In this document: positions 48,714-57,588 of the stretch, piece after piece
Numbering within the stretch: the stretch's first letter is position 1
How the letters are laid out: every line of letters starts with the position of its first letter
Program-made: the position numbers and the translations under genes
The notes under the pieces: generated by a model
The model's database searches: none
The model's input: only the letters and a program-made list of their open reading frames with translations
What the model was told of the DNA's origin: nothing
Source: Tessaracoccus flavus
Lineage (GTDB): Bacteria > Actinomycetota > Actinomycetes > Propionibacteriales > Propionibacteriaceae
Assembly (NCBI RefSeq): GCF_001997295.1
Contig: NZ_CP019605.1
Location: 2,790,001-2,854,000 of the forward strand
Reading direction: 5' to 3'
Length of the DNA stretch: 64,000 bases

Positions 48714-51700
48714 TACGCGGAGGTTGGTCTCCGCCAGCGCCATCATGGCGTCGGGCACGCTGATTTCGCGCGCGCTCGGCGTCGGTCGAGTCATGTTGCT
48801 GGCGTTCATCCTCGGCAACGGCACGCGGCAGGCCGACATGTACGGCCTCGCGACCATGGTGCCCAACTCGCTGTACATCCTGTTCGCCGGCGGTGCGCTC
48901 AACACCGTCCTGGTGCCGCAGATCGTGCGCGCCATCAAGAACGACGACGACGGCGGCGAGGCGTACACCAACCGCATCATGACCGCATTCATGCTAATCG
49001 TCGCCTCCGTGGCGGTGCTCGTCACGGTGGCCGCCCCGGTGGTCACGGCCATCTACAGTTCGGGCGAGTGGCGCGAGCCGGCTCTGACGCAGCAGTACGC
49101 GTCGATGGTGGCGCTGACCTACCTCACGCTGCCGCAGATCTTCTTCTACGGAGCGTTCTTCCTCCTCGGCCAGGTGCTGAACGCCCGCGACAAGTTCGGC
49201 CCCATGATGTGGGCCCCCATCGCCAACAACGTCATCTCCATCCTGGTGCTCAGCACCTACCTCATCGTGTGGGGCAACGACGAGAACCACTCTGCGGCGT
49301 TCTCCACTCCGCAGATCCTGCTGCTCGGCATCGGCTCGACGTTGGGCATCGCGGTGCAGATGGCCGTGCTGCTTCCCTTCGTGAAGAAGGTCGGGTTCAA
49401 GATCCGCCCGCGGTTCGATCTCAAGGGCACGGGTCTCGGCAAGACCTTCTCGCTGACCAAGTGGACGATGGGTTTCGTCGCGGTCAACCAGCTGGCGCTC
49501 GTCGTGGTCAACCGCCTCGCCACGTCCGCGACGGCGACGGGTTCGGGCTCGGGCGTCGTCGTCTACGCCAACGCCCACCTCGTCTGGATCCTTCCCCATT
49601 CGCTCATCACCGTGTCGCTGGCCACGGCGATGCTTCCCAGCGCCTCCCGGCTGGCCGCGAGCGGCGACGACGAGGGGGTGGCGGCTGAGTTCACCAAGAC
49701 GGTGCGGCTGGCGCTCATCGTCATCGTGCCGGCCACCGTCGGGTTCTTAGCTCTGGCGGGCCCGATCGCCACGCTGCTGTTCGGCAACGGCCAGGGCGCA
49801 GCGGACGCCGCGTGGGTGGCCTGGGCGCTGATGGCGTTCGCGGTGGGTCTCATCCCGTTCACCATCCAGTTCGTCTGCCTCCGCACGTTCTACGCGTTGG
49901 AGAACACCCGGACCCCCTTCTTCCTGCAGTGCCTGATCGCGGGGCTCAACATCGTCGGCGCCATCTCGCTGGTGTGGCTGGTCGATTCGCCCAACTGGGT
50001 GGCGGCCGCGCTCGCACTCGCCTACTCGGTGGCCTACCTCGTCGGTGTCTTCTTCTCGTGGCGCGCCCTGCGGCGGAGCATCCCGGGCCTCGACGGGCAT
50101 TCCCTCCTCATGCACCTGGTGCGGCTCCTGCTGGGCACGGTCGTCGGCGGGGTGGCCGCCTACTACCTCTCCGGCTACCTGATCTCCGCCATCGACAACC
50201 GGGTCCTCGCGAACCTCGTGTCGATCCTGGCCGGATTGACGCTGATCGCCGCCTTCTACGTGGTCATCGGCAAGCTCCTGAAGGTGCGCGAGCTGAGCAG
50301 CCTCGGCCAGTTGGTCCGCACCCGGCTGGGTCGCCGCAGTGGCGGGCCCGCCGCCGAGACCAGCACCGACCTGACGCCGTCCACGATGGCCGCCTCGTCG
50401 CGCGAGGAGCTCCTGGTACGCGACCAGGCCCCCACCCGCGTCTCGCCGATGGTCGACGATCCAGGTCCGGCCACCGTCATCCGCAACCGTCCCGCCGTGA
50501 CCGAACACACGTTCGGCCAGACGTCCCGCGCCGTCGCCGTCGACGATGATGCCGACGATGACGACGACCAGACCGACGAGCCGTCGGGAGGCGGCTGGGA
50601 CGATCCCTCCCCCGCCTACGACGGCGGTGACGACGACACCACCGGCCCCATCGACATGGCTGGGATCTTCCGCGAGGAACCCCGTGGGCGCGTCGCGTCG
50701 GTGGGCACCCTGCTCAACACCCGTTACGAGCTGGTCCAGTCGCTGGCCGACCGGCACGGCACGGAGACGTGGCGCGCCCACGACTCGGTGCTCTCGCGCG
50801 ACGTCGTCGTCCACGTGATCGCCCCTGGAGATCCCCGCATCCCCGAACTCATGCTCGCCGCCAGGAAGGGCGCCGCCGCCACCGACTCCCGCTTCCTGCG
50901 GGTCCTAGACGCCGACGAGCTCGGCCACGACCAGGGTCCGATCGGTGCCTACGTCGTCGCCGAGTACGCCGCCGGGCGCTCGCTGACCGACCTGCTGGCC
51001 CGAGGCCCGCTCAGCACGCTGGAGGCCGCCCATATCGTGCGGGAGCTGGCGGACGCGCTGGTCCCCGTCCACGCGCAGGGCCTGTTCCACGAGCAGCTGA
51101 ACCCGGACAACGTGATCATCACCAACACCGGAGCGGTCCGCCTCGCCGGGTTCGGGGTGGAGGCCGCCCTGGCCGGGCGCGACGACCAGACGTGGGCCTC
51201 GCGGGAGCGCGCCGACGTCGTGGGGCTGGGCAACCTCCTCTACGCCGCTTTGGTCAGGCACTGGCCGGGCGGCCACGCGTACGGACTGCCTGCGGCGCCC
51301 GTCGTCGCCGGCGAACCAGCCTCACCGCACACGGTCCTCGGCGGCATCTCGCCCGCACTGGACCGGATCTGCAGCTCCACCATCACCCAGCGGGGCTCGC
51401 TGAGTGACCGGCGGATCACCTCGGCCTCCGACATGGCCGGTGCGCTGTCGGCGATCCTCGGCACGGCCGACGCGTCGCTCGATCTCGAGACCCGGGTCCG
51501 GACCTGGCAGCGCGACTCTGCAGCGCAGTCCTGGCCCGACGACGACCTCGGTGGTACCGGCCCGTTGGCCGCGCTCATGGTCGACGACGACGAGGACGAC
51601 CTCGGCATCATCCCCGCCCGACGCGCGCACTCCACCCAGGTGATGCCAGCCGCACCGCCGGAGTCGCAGCCGGGGCCTCGAACGGGACTGCTCCTTCTCA

Positions 51701-52317
51701 TCGGCCTGGCCATCGCCACACTGGTCATCTCGCTGATCCTCGTCGGCACCAACAACGCGTCGGACAACGCCGCCACCGAGGCCCCCACGACCCCCGGCGC
51801 GGTGAGCGCCGAACCTTCCCCGGAGGGATCGACGAGCGAGTCGCCCGGGCCACCGGCAGGGGCGCCGACGGTCGTGTCCGCCCGCGACTTCGACCCGGAA
51901 GCGGACGGAGGCAACGCGGAGGAGAACCCGGGCTCGGTCGCGAACGCCGTCGACGGCGATCCCGCCACCTCCTGGAGCACCCTGCAGTACCACAACCGGC
52001 CCGAGTTGGGCGGTCTCAAGCCCGGCGTCGGCGTGATCCTGGACCTGGGTGAAGAGCGGTCGGTGACCGAAGCCGAGCTCATCCTCACCGGCGGGGCCAC
52101 GTCGGTCGAACTGCGGGTTCCCACGGGCGACACCGCCTCGGAGCGGAGCGAAGCCGACTGGGAGGTCGTCGCCGCCGACGACGAGGCCACGGGCACCGTC
52201 GTGCTGGCTCCCGAGGCGCCGGTGACGACGAGGTACCTGCTGGTGTATTTCACGCGGCTGCCGGAGGTCTCCGACAGCCGATACCTGGCGGAACTTAACG
52301 AGGTGACCATCCGCTGA
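48697..52317 (+). CDS. murJ: Lipid II flippase MurJ fused to a pseudokinase and an extracellular domain
   Basis: 1206 residues from GTG 48697 (AAGGAGG just ahead). Residues ~1-555: MurJ/MviN with 14 helices (ISRALGVGRVMLLAFILG, PNSLYILFAGGALNTVLVPQ). An acidic linker follows. ~665-900: a protein-kinase fold lacking catalytic residues: no Lys in VVVHVIA, HEQLNPDNVIIT instead of HRD-LKP-N, and AGFG instead of DFG. One membrane helix near ~995 (GLLLLIGLAIATLVISLIL), then a Thr/Ser/Pro linker and a discoidin-like domain (ANAVDGDPATSWST). Identical architecture to mycobacterial MviN (Rv3910), where the phosphorylated pseudokinase recruits FhaA. Confidence 0.93.
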   Translation: MSQVSSTRRLVSASAIMASGTLISRALGVGRVMLLAFILGNGTRQADMYGLATMVPNSLYILFAGGALNTVLVPQIVRAIKNDDDGGEAYTNRIMTAFMLIVASVAVLVTVAAPVVTAIYSSGEWREPALTQQYASMVALTYLTLPQIFFYGAFFLLGQVLNARDKFGPMMWAPIANNVISILVLSTYLIVWGNDENHSAAFSTPQILLLGIGSTLGIAVQMAVLLPFVKKVGFKIRPRFDLKGTGLGKTFSLTKWTMGFVAVNQLALVVVNRLATSATATGSGSGVVVYANAHLVWILPHSLITVSLATAMLPSASRLAASGDDEGVAAEFTKTVRLALIVIVPATVGFLALAGPIATLLFGNGQGAADAAWVAWALMAFAVGLIPFTIQFVCLRTFYALENTRTPFFLQCLIAGLNIVGAISLVWLVDSPNWVAAALALAYSVAYLVGVFFSWRALRRSIPGLDGHSLLMHLVRLLLGTVVGGVAAYYLSGYLISAIDNRVLANLVSILAGLTLIAAFYVVIGKLLKVRELSSLGQLVRTRLGRRSGGPAAETSTDLTPSTMAASSREELLVRDQAPTRVSPMVDDPGPATVIRNRPAVTEHTFGQTSRAVAVDDDADDDDDQTDEPSGGGWDDPSPAYDGGDDDTTGPIDMAGIFREEPRGRVASVGTLLNTRYELVQSLADRHGTETWRAHDSVLSRDVVVHVIAPGDPRIPELMLAARKGAAATDSRFLRVLDADELGHDQGPIGAYVVAEYAAGRSLTDLLARGPLSTLEAAHIVRELADALVPVHAQGLFHEQLNPDNVIITNTGAVRLAGFGVEAALAGRDDQTWASRERADVVGLGNLLYAALVRHWPGGHAYGLPAAPVVAGEPASPHTVLGGISPALDRICSSTITQRGSLSDRRITSASDMAGALSAILGTADASLDLETRVRTWQRDSAAQSWPDDDLGGTGPLAALMVDDDEDDLGIIPARRAHSTQVMPAAPPESQPGPRTGLLLLIGLAIATLVISLILVGTNNASDNAATEAPTTPGAVSAEPSPEGSTSESPGPPAGAPTVVSARDFDPEADGGNAEENPGSVANAVDGDPATSWSTLQYHNRPELGGLKPGVGVILDLGEERSVTEAELILTGGATSVELRVPTGDTASERSEADWEVVAADDEATGTVVLAPEAPVTTRYLLVYFTRLPEVSDSRYLAELNEVTIR

Positions 52318-52472
52318 CTAGCCCCGCGGTCGCGTTCCACCCAACTCGCGTACCGTAGCCGCTTCTCAGCGTCAATTCTCCACCCCTGAGGGGGTGTCCG
52401 GTACGAGCCGACACAGGCAAAGGTAATAGGTGGGCGGACCCCGCCCACAACCGAACACGTACGGAGGAAACC

Positions 52473-53327
52473 ATGGCGCGACCAGAAGACACGCCCCAGT
52501 TCTCAGAGCCCAGGTACGAACGGGTCGACTTCGAGCCGACATCCGACTCGACCAAGGATCAAGCTAAAGAGGTGGCCTCTCACACCGGCGATCGTGCGAA
52601 GGACGTGGCTGGCACCGCAGCGGCGGAGGCGGGTGCCGTGAAGGACACGGCCACTGCCGCTGGCGCCCAGGTTGCCGAGACCGCCAAGCAGCAGGCCGGC
52701 AACGTCGCAGCGGAGGCCAAGTTCCAGACCCGTCGGCTTGTCGACGAGAGCGTCGCCGAGCTGAAGACCCAGGCTGGCACCGGCCAGCACCACCTCGCCG
52801 AGCTGATCCGCTCGCTGAGCGGGGAACTCCAGTCCATGGCCAACGGGACCAACGAATCCGGTCCGATGGTCGACCTCGTGAGCCGCGCCGAGCGCTTCGG
52901 CAACGACGCGGCCTCCTGGCTCGACTCCAAGCAGCCCGACGACGTGATGGCCGAGGTGCGCCGCTACGCCGCGCGCAACCCCTGGAAGTTCCTGGCGATC
53001 TCCGCGGGCGTGGGCTTCGTCGGGGCCAGGTTGGCCCGCGGCCTGCAGGGCGCCAAGGCCGACGAGAACGACTCCCGCTCCAACCGCGACCTGACCTACG
53101 TTGCGCCTGAGCACCGCCCCTACGACCCGACCGGGGCGAGCTACCCGGCCGGCGGACAGCCCACCTCCACCGGGGCCTACCCCACCACGCCCGTCGTCGG
53201 AGACCAGTACGCGGAGAACTCGCCGACGGCGCACCCCGGCGTCGGTGCCGAGTACCCCGGCACGGAGCGTCCGTTCGACGAGACCCCCCGCCGTGAGGAT
53301 CCCTGGGACCAGCAGGGGCTGCGATGA
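52473..53327 (+). CDS. Coiled-coil protein with hydrophobic segment, first gene of a membrane-stress-type operon
   Basis: 284 residues, ATG 52473 after GGAGG. Residues ~20-110 are Ala/Lys/Glu-rich amphipathic helix resembling LEA-like or apolipoprotein-type repeats (KDTATAAGAQVAETAKQQAG). A short hydrophobic segment WKFLAISAGVGFVGARLARGL near 170 is followed by a disordered Pro/Thr/Tyr tail. No named family. It overlaps the next gene by four bases (ATGA). The 155-base upstream gap (52318-52472) probably holds the operon promoter. Confidence 0.85.
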   Translation: MARPEDTPQFSEPRYERVDFEPTSDSTKDQAKEVASHTGDRAKDVAGTAAAEAGAVKDTATAAGAQVAETAKQQAGNVAAEAKFQTRRLVDESVAELKTQAGTGQHHLAELIRSLSGELQSMANGTNESGPMVDLVSRAERFGNDAASWLDSKQPDDVMAEVRRYAARNPWKFLAISAGVGFVGARLARGLQGAKADENDSRSNRDLTYVAPEHRPYDPTGASYPAGGQPTSTGAYPTTPVVGDQYAENSPTAHPGVGAEYPGTERPFDETPRREDPWDQQGLR

Positions 53328-53908
53328 CAACGCCTCACAACGATCCGCTCAGGGCAGGCGGGGAAGTGCCCATGCGCGGGCAGGCGGGCTATGACCCGGC
53401 GTCCGGGGCCTCCCGGGCCGTCCCGCCCAGCGCACACGATCGCGATTTCGCAGCGACTGACCGCGGGCTGAACGAGGAGGAAGCGAGCTACCTGCGCTAC
53501 CGCGAGGAAGACCGCTCGCTGGGTGAAATCGCCTCCGACCTCCTGGACAACGCCACGACGCTGATCCGCCAGGAGGTGGAGCTCGCCAAGGTCGAGGCCA
53601 AGGAGTCGGCGACCAAGGCTGGCAAGGGTGTGGGGATGCTGGCAGGCGCTGGCGTCGCCGGGCTGCTGGCGCTGATCGCCCTCACGCTCACAGCCTGGTG
53701 GGGCATGGCCGTCCTCATCGGTTCCTCCGACGATCCCGCCCTCGGGTGGGGCGGCCTGATCGTCACCATCATCTGGCTCGTCATCGCCGGCATCCTCGCG
53801 GCCGTCGGCAAGGGCGAGCTCAACAAGGTCCGCGGTCTCAAGCAGACCCAGGAAACAGTCAAGAAGATCCCGAACGCCGCCACCGGACATGAGGAGAAGA
53901 ACCGATGA
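53324..53908 (+). CDS. Holin-X-like (Phage_holin_3_6) membrane protein
   Basis: 194 residues. After a ~60-residue polar tail comes DRSLGEIASDLLDNATTLIRQEVELAKVEAKESATKAGKG, the family amphipathic helix, then two membrane helices (GAGVAGLLALIALTLTAWWGMAVLI and GGLIVTIIWLVIAGILAAVG) and a polar end. Despite the family name it is a chromosomal actinobacterial envelope protein, with no phage genes around it. Four-base overlaps with both neighbours show tight co-translation. Confidence 0.88.
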   Translation: MTTPHNDPLRAGGEVPMRGQAGYDPASGASRAVPPSAHDRDFAATDRGLNEEEASYLRYREEDRSLGEIASDLLDNATTLIRQEVELAKVEAKESATKAGKGVGMLAGAGVAGLLALIALTLTAWWGMAVLIGSSDDPALGWGGLIVTIIWLVIAGILAAVGKGELNKVRGLKQTQETVKKIPNAATGHEEKNR

Positions 53909-54576
53909 GCAACCCTGATGAGATTCGCGCTGATATTGCCCGCACGCGTGCGGAGCTGAGCGAGAACGTCAACGCACTGGGCGACTCGACGAAGCCGGGC
54001 AACATCGTCCGCAGCCAGGTCGACGACGTCAAGGAGGGCGCGCGCAACCTCAAGGAGCGGATCTTCGGCAGCAACGACGATCCCTACGACCAGTACGCGA
54101 CCTCCAACACCGGCCCAGGCGTCCGCGACAAGGCGTCTGCGCTGATGGACGATGCTGGTCAGGCGGTCTCGGACGCCCCGATGAAGGTCAAGTCCAGCAC
54201 CCGCGGGAATCCGCTGGCTGCCGGTCTCGTGGCAGCCGGGATCGGCGCGCTGATCGGCGGGCTCATCCCGCCCACGCGCTTCGAGAAGGAGAAGGCCAGC
54301 GAGATCGCCGATCAGGCGCAGCCCCTGGTCGACGAGGTCAAGCAGTTGGCGACGGAGGCCAAGGACAACCTGGCCCCGCTCGCCAGCGAGGCGGCAGAAT
54401 CCGTGAAGGGCACTGCCCAGACCGCGGCCGACGAGGTCAAGACCGAGGCCACCTCTGCCAAGGACGAGGTGGCCGACCAGGCCAAGTCGTCCGCGGACAA
54501 CGTCAAGGCCGACGCCCAGTCGGCGGTCGACGAGACCAAGAGCGAGGTAGACGAGAAGCGCGACAGCAGCTTCTGA
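53905..54576 (+). CDS. DUF3618 coiled-coil membrane protein
   Basis: 223 residues. N-terminal DUF3618 signature EIRADIARTRAELSENVNALGD; hydrophobic hairpin-like segment NPLAAGLVAAGIGALIGGLIPP near 110; then a long Ala/Glu/Lys helix with LEA-like 11-residue character (ADEVKTEATSAKDEVADQ). Third gene of the operon with the coiled-coil and Holin-X proteins. It ends in a strong terminator. Confidence 0.9.
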   Translation: MSNPDEIRADIARTRAELSENVNALGDSTKPGNIVRSQVDDVKEGARNLKERIFGSNDDPYDQYATSNTGPGVRDKASALMDDAGQAVSDAPMKVKSSTRGNPLAAGLVAAGIGALIGGLIPPTRFEKEKASEIADQAQPLVDEVKQLATEAKDNLAPLASEAAESVKGTAQTAADEVKTEATSAKDEVADQAKSSADNVKADAQSAVDETKSEVDEKRDSSF

Positions 54577-54585
54577 CCGCAACTC

Positions 54586-54620
54586 CGACGCCCCGCCCCG
54601 ACCCTCGGGGCGGGGCGTCG
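54586..54620 (+). terminator. Terminator of the DUF3618 operon
   Basis: Perfect 16-bp stem (54586-54601 with 54605-54620), loop CCC, nine bases after the stop. Downstream bases are CTGTTGCC, only weakly T-rich. Confidence 0.8.
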
Positions 54621-54640
54621 CTGTTGCCAGCCGCCAGGCT

Positions 54641-55138
54641 GCAACCCTTCGACAAGCTCAGGGACCTTGGTTGATCCCTGAGCAGCTCGCGAGGAACGAG
54701 CGAGCGTCCGTCGAAGGGCGGTCCCTGAGCAGTGATGAGCGCTTGCGCGAGGAACGTCCGTCGAAGGGCGGTCCCTGAGCAGTGACGAGCGCTTGCGCGA
54801 GGAACGTCCGTCGTAGGGTGGTCCCTGAGCAGTGACGAGCGCTTGCGCGAGGAACGTCCGTCGAAGGGTAACGACCTCACCGTTGACCACCGCCCCCAAC
54901 CACAAGGACGGCGACCACAATCCAGGCCGCAACCCTTCGACAAGCTCAGGGACCTTGGTTGATCCCCGAGCGTCCGTCGAAGGGCGGTCCCTGAGCAGTG
55001 ACGAGCGCTTGCGCGAGGAACGTCCGTCGAAGGGTAACGGCCTCGTCGTTGACCACCGCCCCCGACCACAAGGGCGGCGACCACAATCCAGGCCGCAACC
55101 CTTCGACAAGCTCAGGGACCAAAGACGACAAGCTCAGA
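54641..55138. repeat. REP/BIME-like repeat, locus 7, with 50-bp tandem units
   Basis: The longest repeat block in the window (~500 bases, no gene). It contains CCCTTCGACAAGCTCAGGG at three places, two copies of the ACCACCGCCCC core, and a 50-base tandem unit beginning GTCCCTGAGCAGTGA at 54721, 54771 and 54821, with a fourth copy near 54987. The block runs into ligD so that the ligD stop codon (complement of 55134-55136) is part of its last AGCTCAG. Confidence 0.92.
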
Positions 55139-57302
55139 CGTCTGGGCCGCGGAGGACCTCCGTCAGGTCGTAGCTGACCGGCTCCTCGAGCTGGTCATAG
55201 GTGCACGACTCGGGATCGCGGTCCTCGCGCCAGCCGACCCACTGGGCGGTGTGGCGGAACCGGTCGCCTTCCATGTGGTCGTAGCGGACCTCGACCACCC
55301 GCTCGGGCCGCAGCGGGACGAACGACAGGTCCTTCTTGGCGTTCCACCGGGAGTGGGCTGCGGAGGTCGGCGTCCGAGGGGTCGACTGATCCCGGTTGTC
55401 CGGCGTCGTCTCCTCCGGCTGCGCCCAGGCCCATGGATGGTCGTCGAACGTCGTCACCAGCGGCTGGAGCTCCTCGAACAACTCCTTGCGGCGGGCCATG
55501 GGCAGCGCCCCGATGACACCGACCGAGTTCAGCTGGCCGTCGTCGGTGTAGAGCCCCAGCAGCAGCGAGCCGATCGCGTCCGCCTCATCCTTGTAGAGAC
55601 GGTAACCGGCGACGACGCAGTCGGCGGTGCGCTCATGCTTGAGCTTGTACATCACCCGCTTGTCCTCGACGTAGGGCTCGTCGAGCGACTTCGCGATTAC
55701 CCCGTCGAGGCCCGCCCCCTCGAACTCCTCGAACCATTCCCGCGCCACGTCCGGATCATCGGTGGCGCGCGTGAGGTAGATGGGGGGCTCTGCGTGCGCC
55801 AGCGCTTCTTCGAGTGCCGCCCGGCGCTCCCGGAACGGCTTTTCGACGAAGTTGTTCTGGCCCAGCGCCAGGAGGTCGAAGGCGACGAAGCTCGCAGGCG
55901 TTTCCCTGGCGAGCTTCTCTATGCGGGAGGCCGCCGGGTGAATCCGCTGTTGGAGCGTGTCGAAGTTGAGCCGGTCGCCGGTGGTGGGGTCGACCATGAT
56001 GATCTCGCCGTCGATCGCCGAATGGTCGGGGAAGTTGTCGATGATCGCCTCGACGAGCTCCGGGAAGTAGCGCGTCATGGGGCGGGAGTTACGGCTGCCG
56101 ATCTCCACCTGGTCGCCCGACCGCCAGATGATCGACCTGAACCCATCCCACTTCGGTTCGTACAGGAAGTCCCCCTCGGGAAGCTTCTTGACGGGCTTAG
56201 CGAGCATGGGCCCGTAGGGCGGCGCGATCGCCGTGCCCCATCCGGCGTCCCGCTCCGCCTTGGGCGCGAGGTACTCGTCGTCGGCGCGATCGGTCCGGCG
56301 TTTCGACGGCGGCACCCTCGGGGGTTCGCCGGGCATCTTGGGGTAGTCGGGCGGGAAGTTGAGCTCCCCCAGACCGCGCTGCAGGTCGGCCTCCCAGAGC
56401 GCGAGTGCCCCGGTGACGTCTCCGGGGTCGTCGTCGATGTCAGACCACGGGCATGGTCGCTGCTCGAGGAGTGGGGGCACCGTCAGCACCGTGAAATCGG
56501 ACGGCTGGGCCTCGACAAGTTCATCCCACGTCAGGGGGGTGGAGACCGGTGCCCCCGGGAGCGGCCGGGGCGAATAGGCGGCGGCGATGGTCCGGTCCCG
56601 GTTGGCCTGGTTGAAGTCGACGAACACCCTCTCGCCGCGCTCCTCTTTCCACCACGAGCTGGTCACCAGATCGGGCAACCGGCGCTCCAGTTCGCGGGCG
56701 ATGCCGATGACCCCGTGGCGGACGTCCTGGAACTCGTGCGTGGGCTTGATCCTCGCGTACACGTGCACGCCGCGATTGCCCGATGTCTTCGCGTATGCCT
56801 TGAGCCCCACCTCCGCCATGAGTTCCCGCAGGGCGACAGCAGCCTCGACGGCGTCCTTGAAGTCGCGGCCCGGCTGCGGGTCGAGGTCGATCCGCAGCTC
56901 GTCCGGGTTGTCCAGGTTGGCGGTTCGGACGGGCCAGGGATGGAAGGTGATGGTGCCCATCTGTGCCGCCCACGCGAGGTCGGCGGGTTCGTCGAAGACG
57001 AGCTGCAGGTGCCGACGCCTGGACGGGTACGTGCACATGACGGTCTCGAGGAAGTCCGGCGCGCCTCGGGGCGGGCGCTTGGAGAAGAACTCCTCCCCGT
57101 CGATGCCCTCCGGGAACCGCTGCAGTGTCATCGGGCGGTCCCCGTTCAGGTGCAGGAAGGGCTCCGCGACCGTGAGCAGATACTCCACCAGCCCGCGTTT
57201 CGTGACGCCCCGGTCGGGCCAGAGCACCTTGAGCGCGCTCGTGAGCTTCACGTCCCGGATGCCGTCGGGGCCGTCGATCTTGAGCACTTCTGTCTCAGTC
57301 AT
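55134..57302 (-). CDS. LigD-type polymerase fused to a LigC-type ATP-dependent DNA ligase
   Basis: 722 residues. N-terminal primase-polymerase domain (~1-300): VLWPDRGVTKRGLVEYLL, QRFPEGIDGEEFFSKRPP, DELRIDLDPQPG with the metal-binding acids, AKTSGNRGVHVYARI. C-terminal ligase (~355-720): nucleotidyl Lys in YEPKWDGFRSI, GSRNSRPMTRYFPELV, AIDGEIIM, GLDGVIAKS, ADCVVAGYRLYKDE. The ligase half closely resembles mycobacterial LigC, and the polymerase half its neighbour PrimPolC. There is no phosphoesterase domain and no ku gene nearby. Probable role: gap filling and ligation in double-strand-break or excision repair. Confidence 0.92.
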   Translation of the reverse strand: MTETEVLKIDGPDGIRDVKLTSALKVLWPDRGVTKRGLVEYLLTVAEPFLHLNGDRPMTLQRFPEGIDGEEFFSKRPPRGAPDFLETVMCTYPSRRRHLQLVFDEPADLAWAAQMGTITFHPWPVRTANLDNPDELRIDLDPQPGRDFKDAVEAAVALRELMAEVGLKAYAKTSGNRGVHVYARIKPTHEFQDVRHGVIGIARELERRLPDLVTSSWWKEERGERVFVDFNQANRDRTIAAAYSPRPLPGAPVSTPLTWDELVEAQPSDFTVLTVPPLLEQRPCPWSDIDDDPGDVTGALALWEADLQRGLGELNFPPDYPKMPGEPPRVPPSKRRTDRADDEYLAPKAERDAGWGTAIAPPYGPMLAKPVKKLPEGDFLYEPKWDGFRSIIWRSGDQVEIGSRNSRPMTRYFPELVEAIIDNFPDHSAIDGEIIMVDPTTGDRLNFDTLQQRIHPAASRIEKLARETPASFVAFDLLALGQNNFVEKPFRERRAALEEALAHAEPPIYLTRATDDPDVAREWFEEFEGAGLDGVIAKSLDEPYVEDKRVMYKLKHERTADCVVAGYRLYKDEADAIGSLLLGLYTDDGQLNSVGVIGALPMARRKELFEELQPLVTTFDDHPWAWAQPEETTPDNRDQSTPRTPTSAAHSRWNAKKDLSFVPLRPERVVEVRYDHMEGDRFRHTAQWVGWREDRDPESCTYDQLEEPVSYDLTEVLRGPDV

Positions 57303-57405
57303 AGAGCAACACTAGTTGTCACCGGGCTCTGGCAGACACGATAAGGCCACCCGCTATGGGCTGCTCCGGGCAGCGAGCGGTTACCCTGCTTACCTGTCGG
57401 GGAGT

Positions 57406-57491
57406 GAGTTGAGCAAATGAGATGGGTCAACCCCGCGACACGCCGCGATAACAGCGTTTCGATTCGTCGACACATCTCATTTGCTCAACTC
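57406..57491. repeat. 86-bp inverted-repeat element, copy B
   Basis: The ends are perfect 18-base inverted repeats (GAGTTGAGCAAATGAGAT and its complement). Interior GGGTCAACCCCGCGACACGCC resembles copy A at 37781-37866. It sits between the ligD start and the glpK terminator, in an otherwise empty 286-base gap (57303-57588). Confidence 0.88.
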
Positions 57492-57552
57492 GCCGTCCGG
57501 ACCACAGAGCCCGTGAAGCCATCGCGCAGCCGCGCCAAGGGGACACAGGAAA

Positions 57553-57574
57553 GGGCCCGGCCGAAGCCGGGCCC
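57553..57574 (-). terminator. Terminator of glpF-glpK
   Basis: Minus strand: nine-bp stem GGGCCCGGC with a TTCG tetraloop, followed by TTTCC, 15 bases after the glpK stop. Confidence 0.85.
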
Positions 57575-57588
57575 CCTGTCGAAGTGGG

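Noticed and set aside
53324..53908. Holin-X name as a sign of prophage
   Set aside because: No phage structural, integrase or lysin genes nearby; the family is a normal chromosomal one in actinobacteria.
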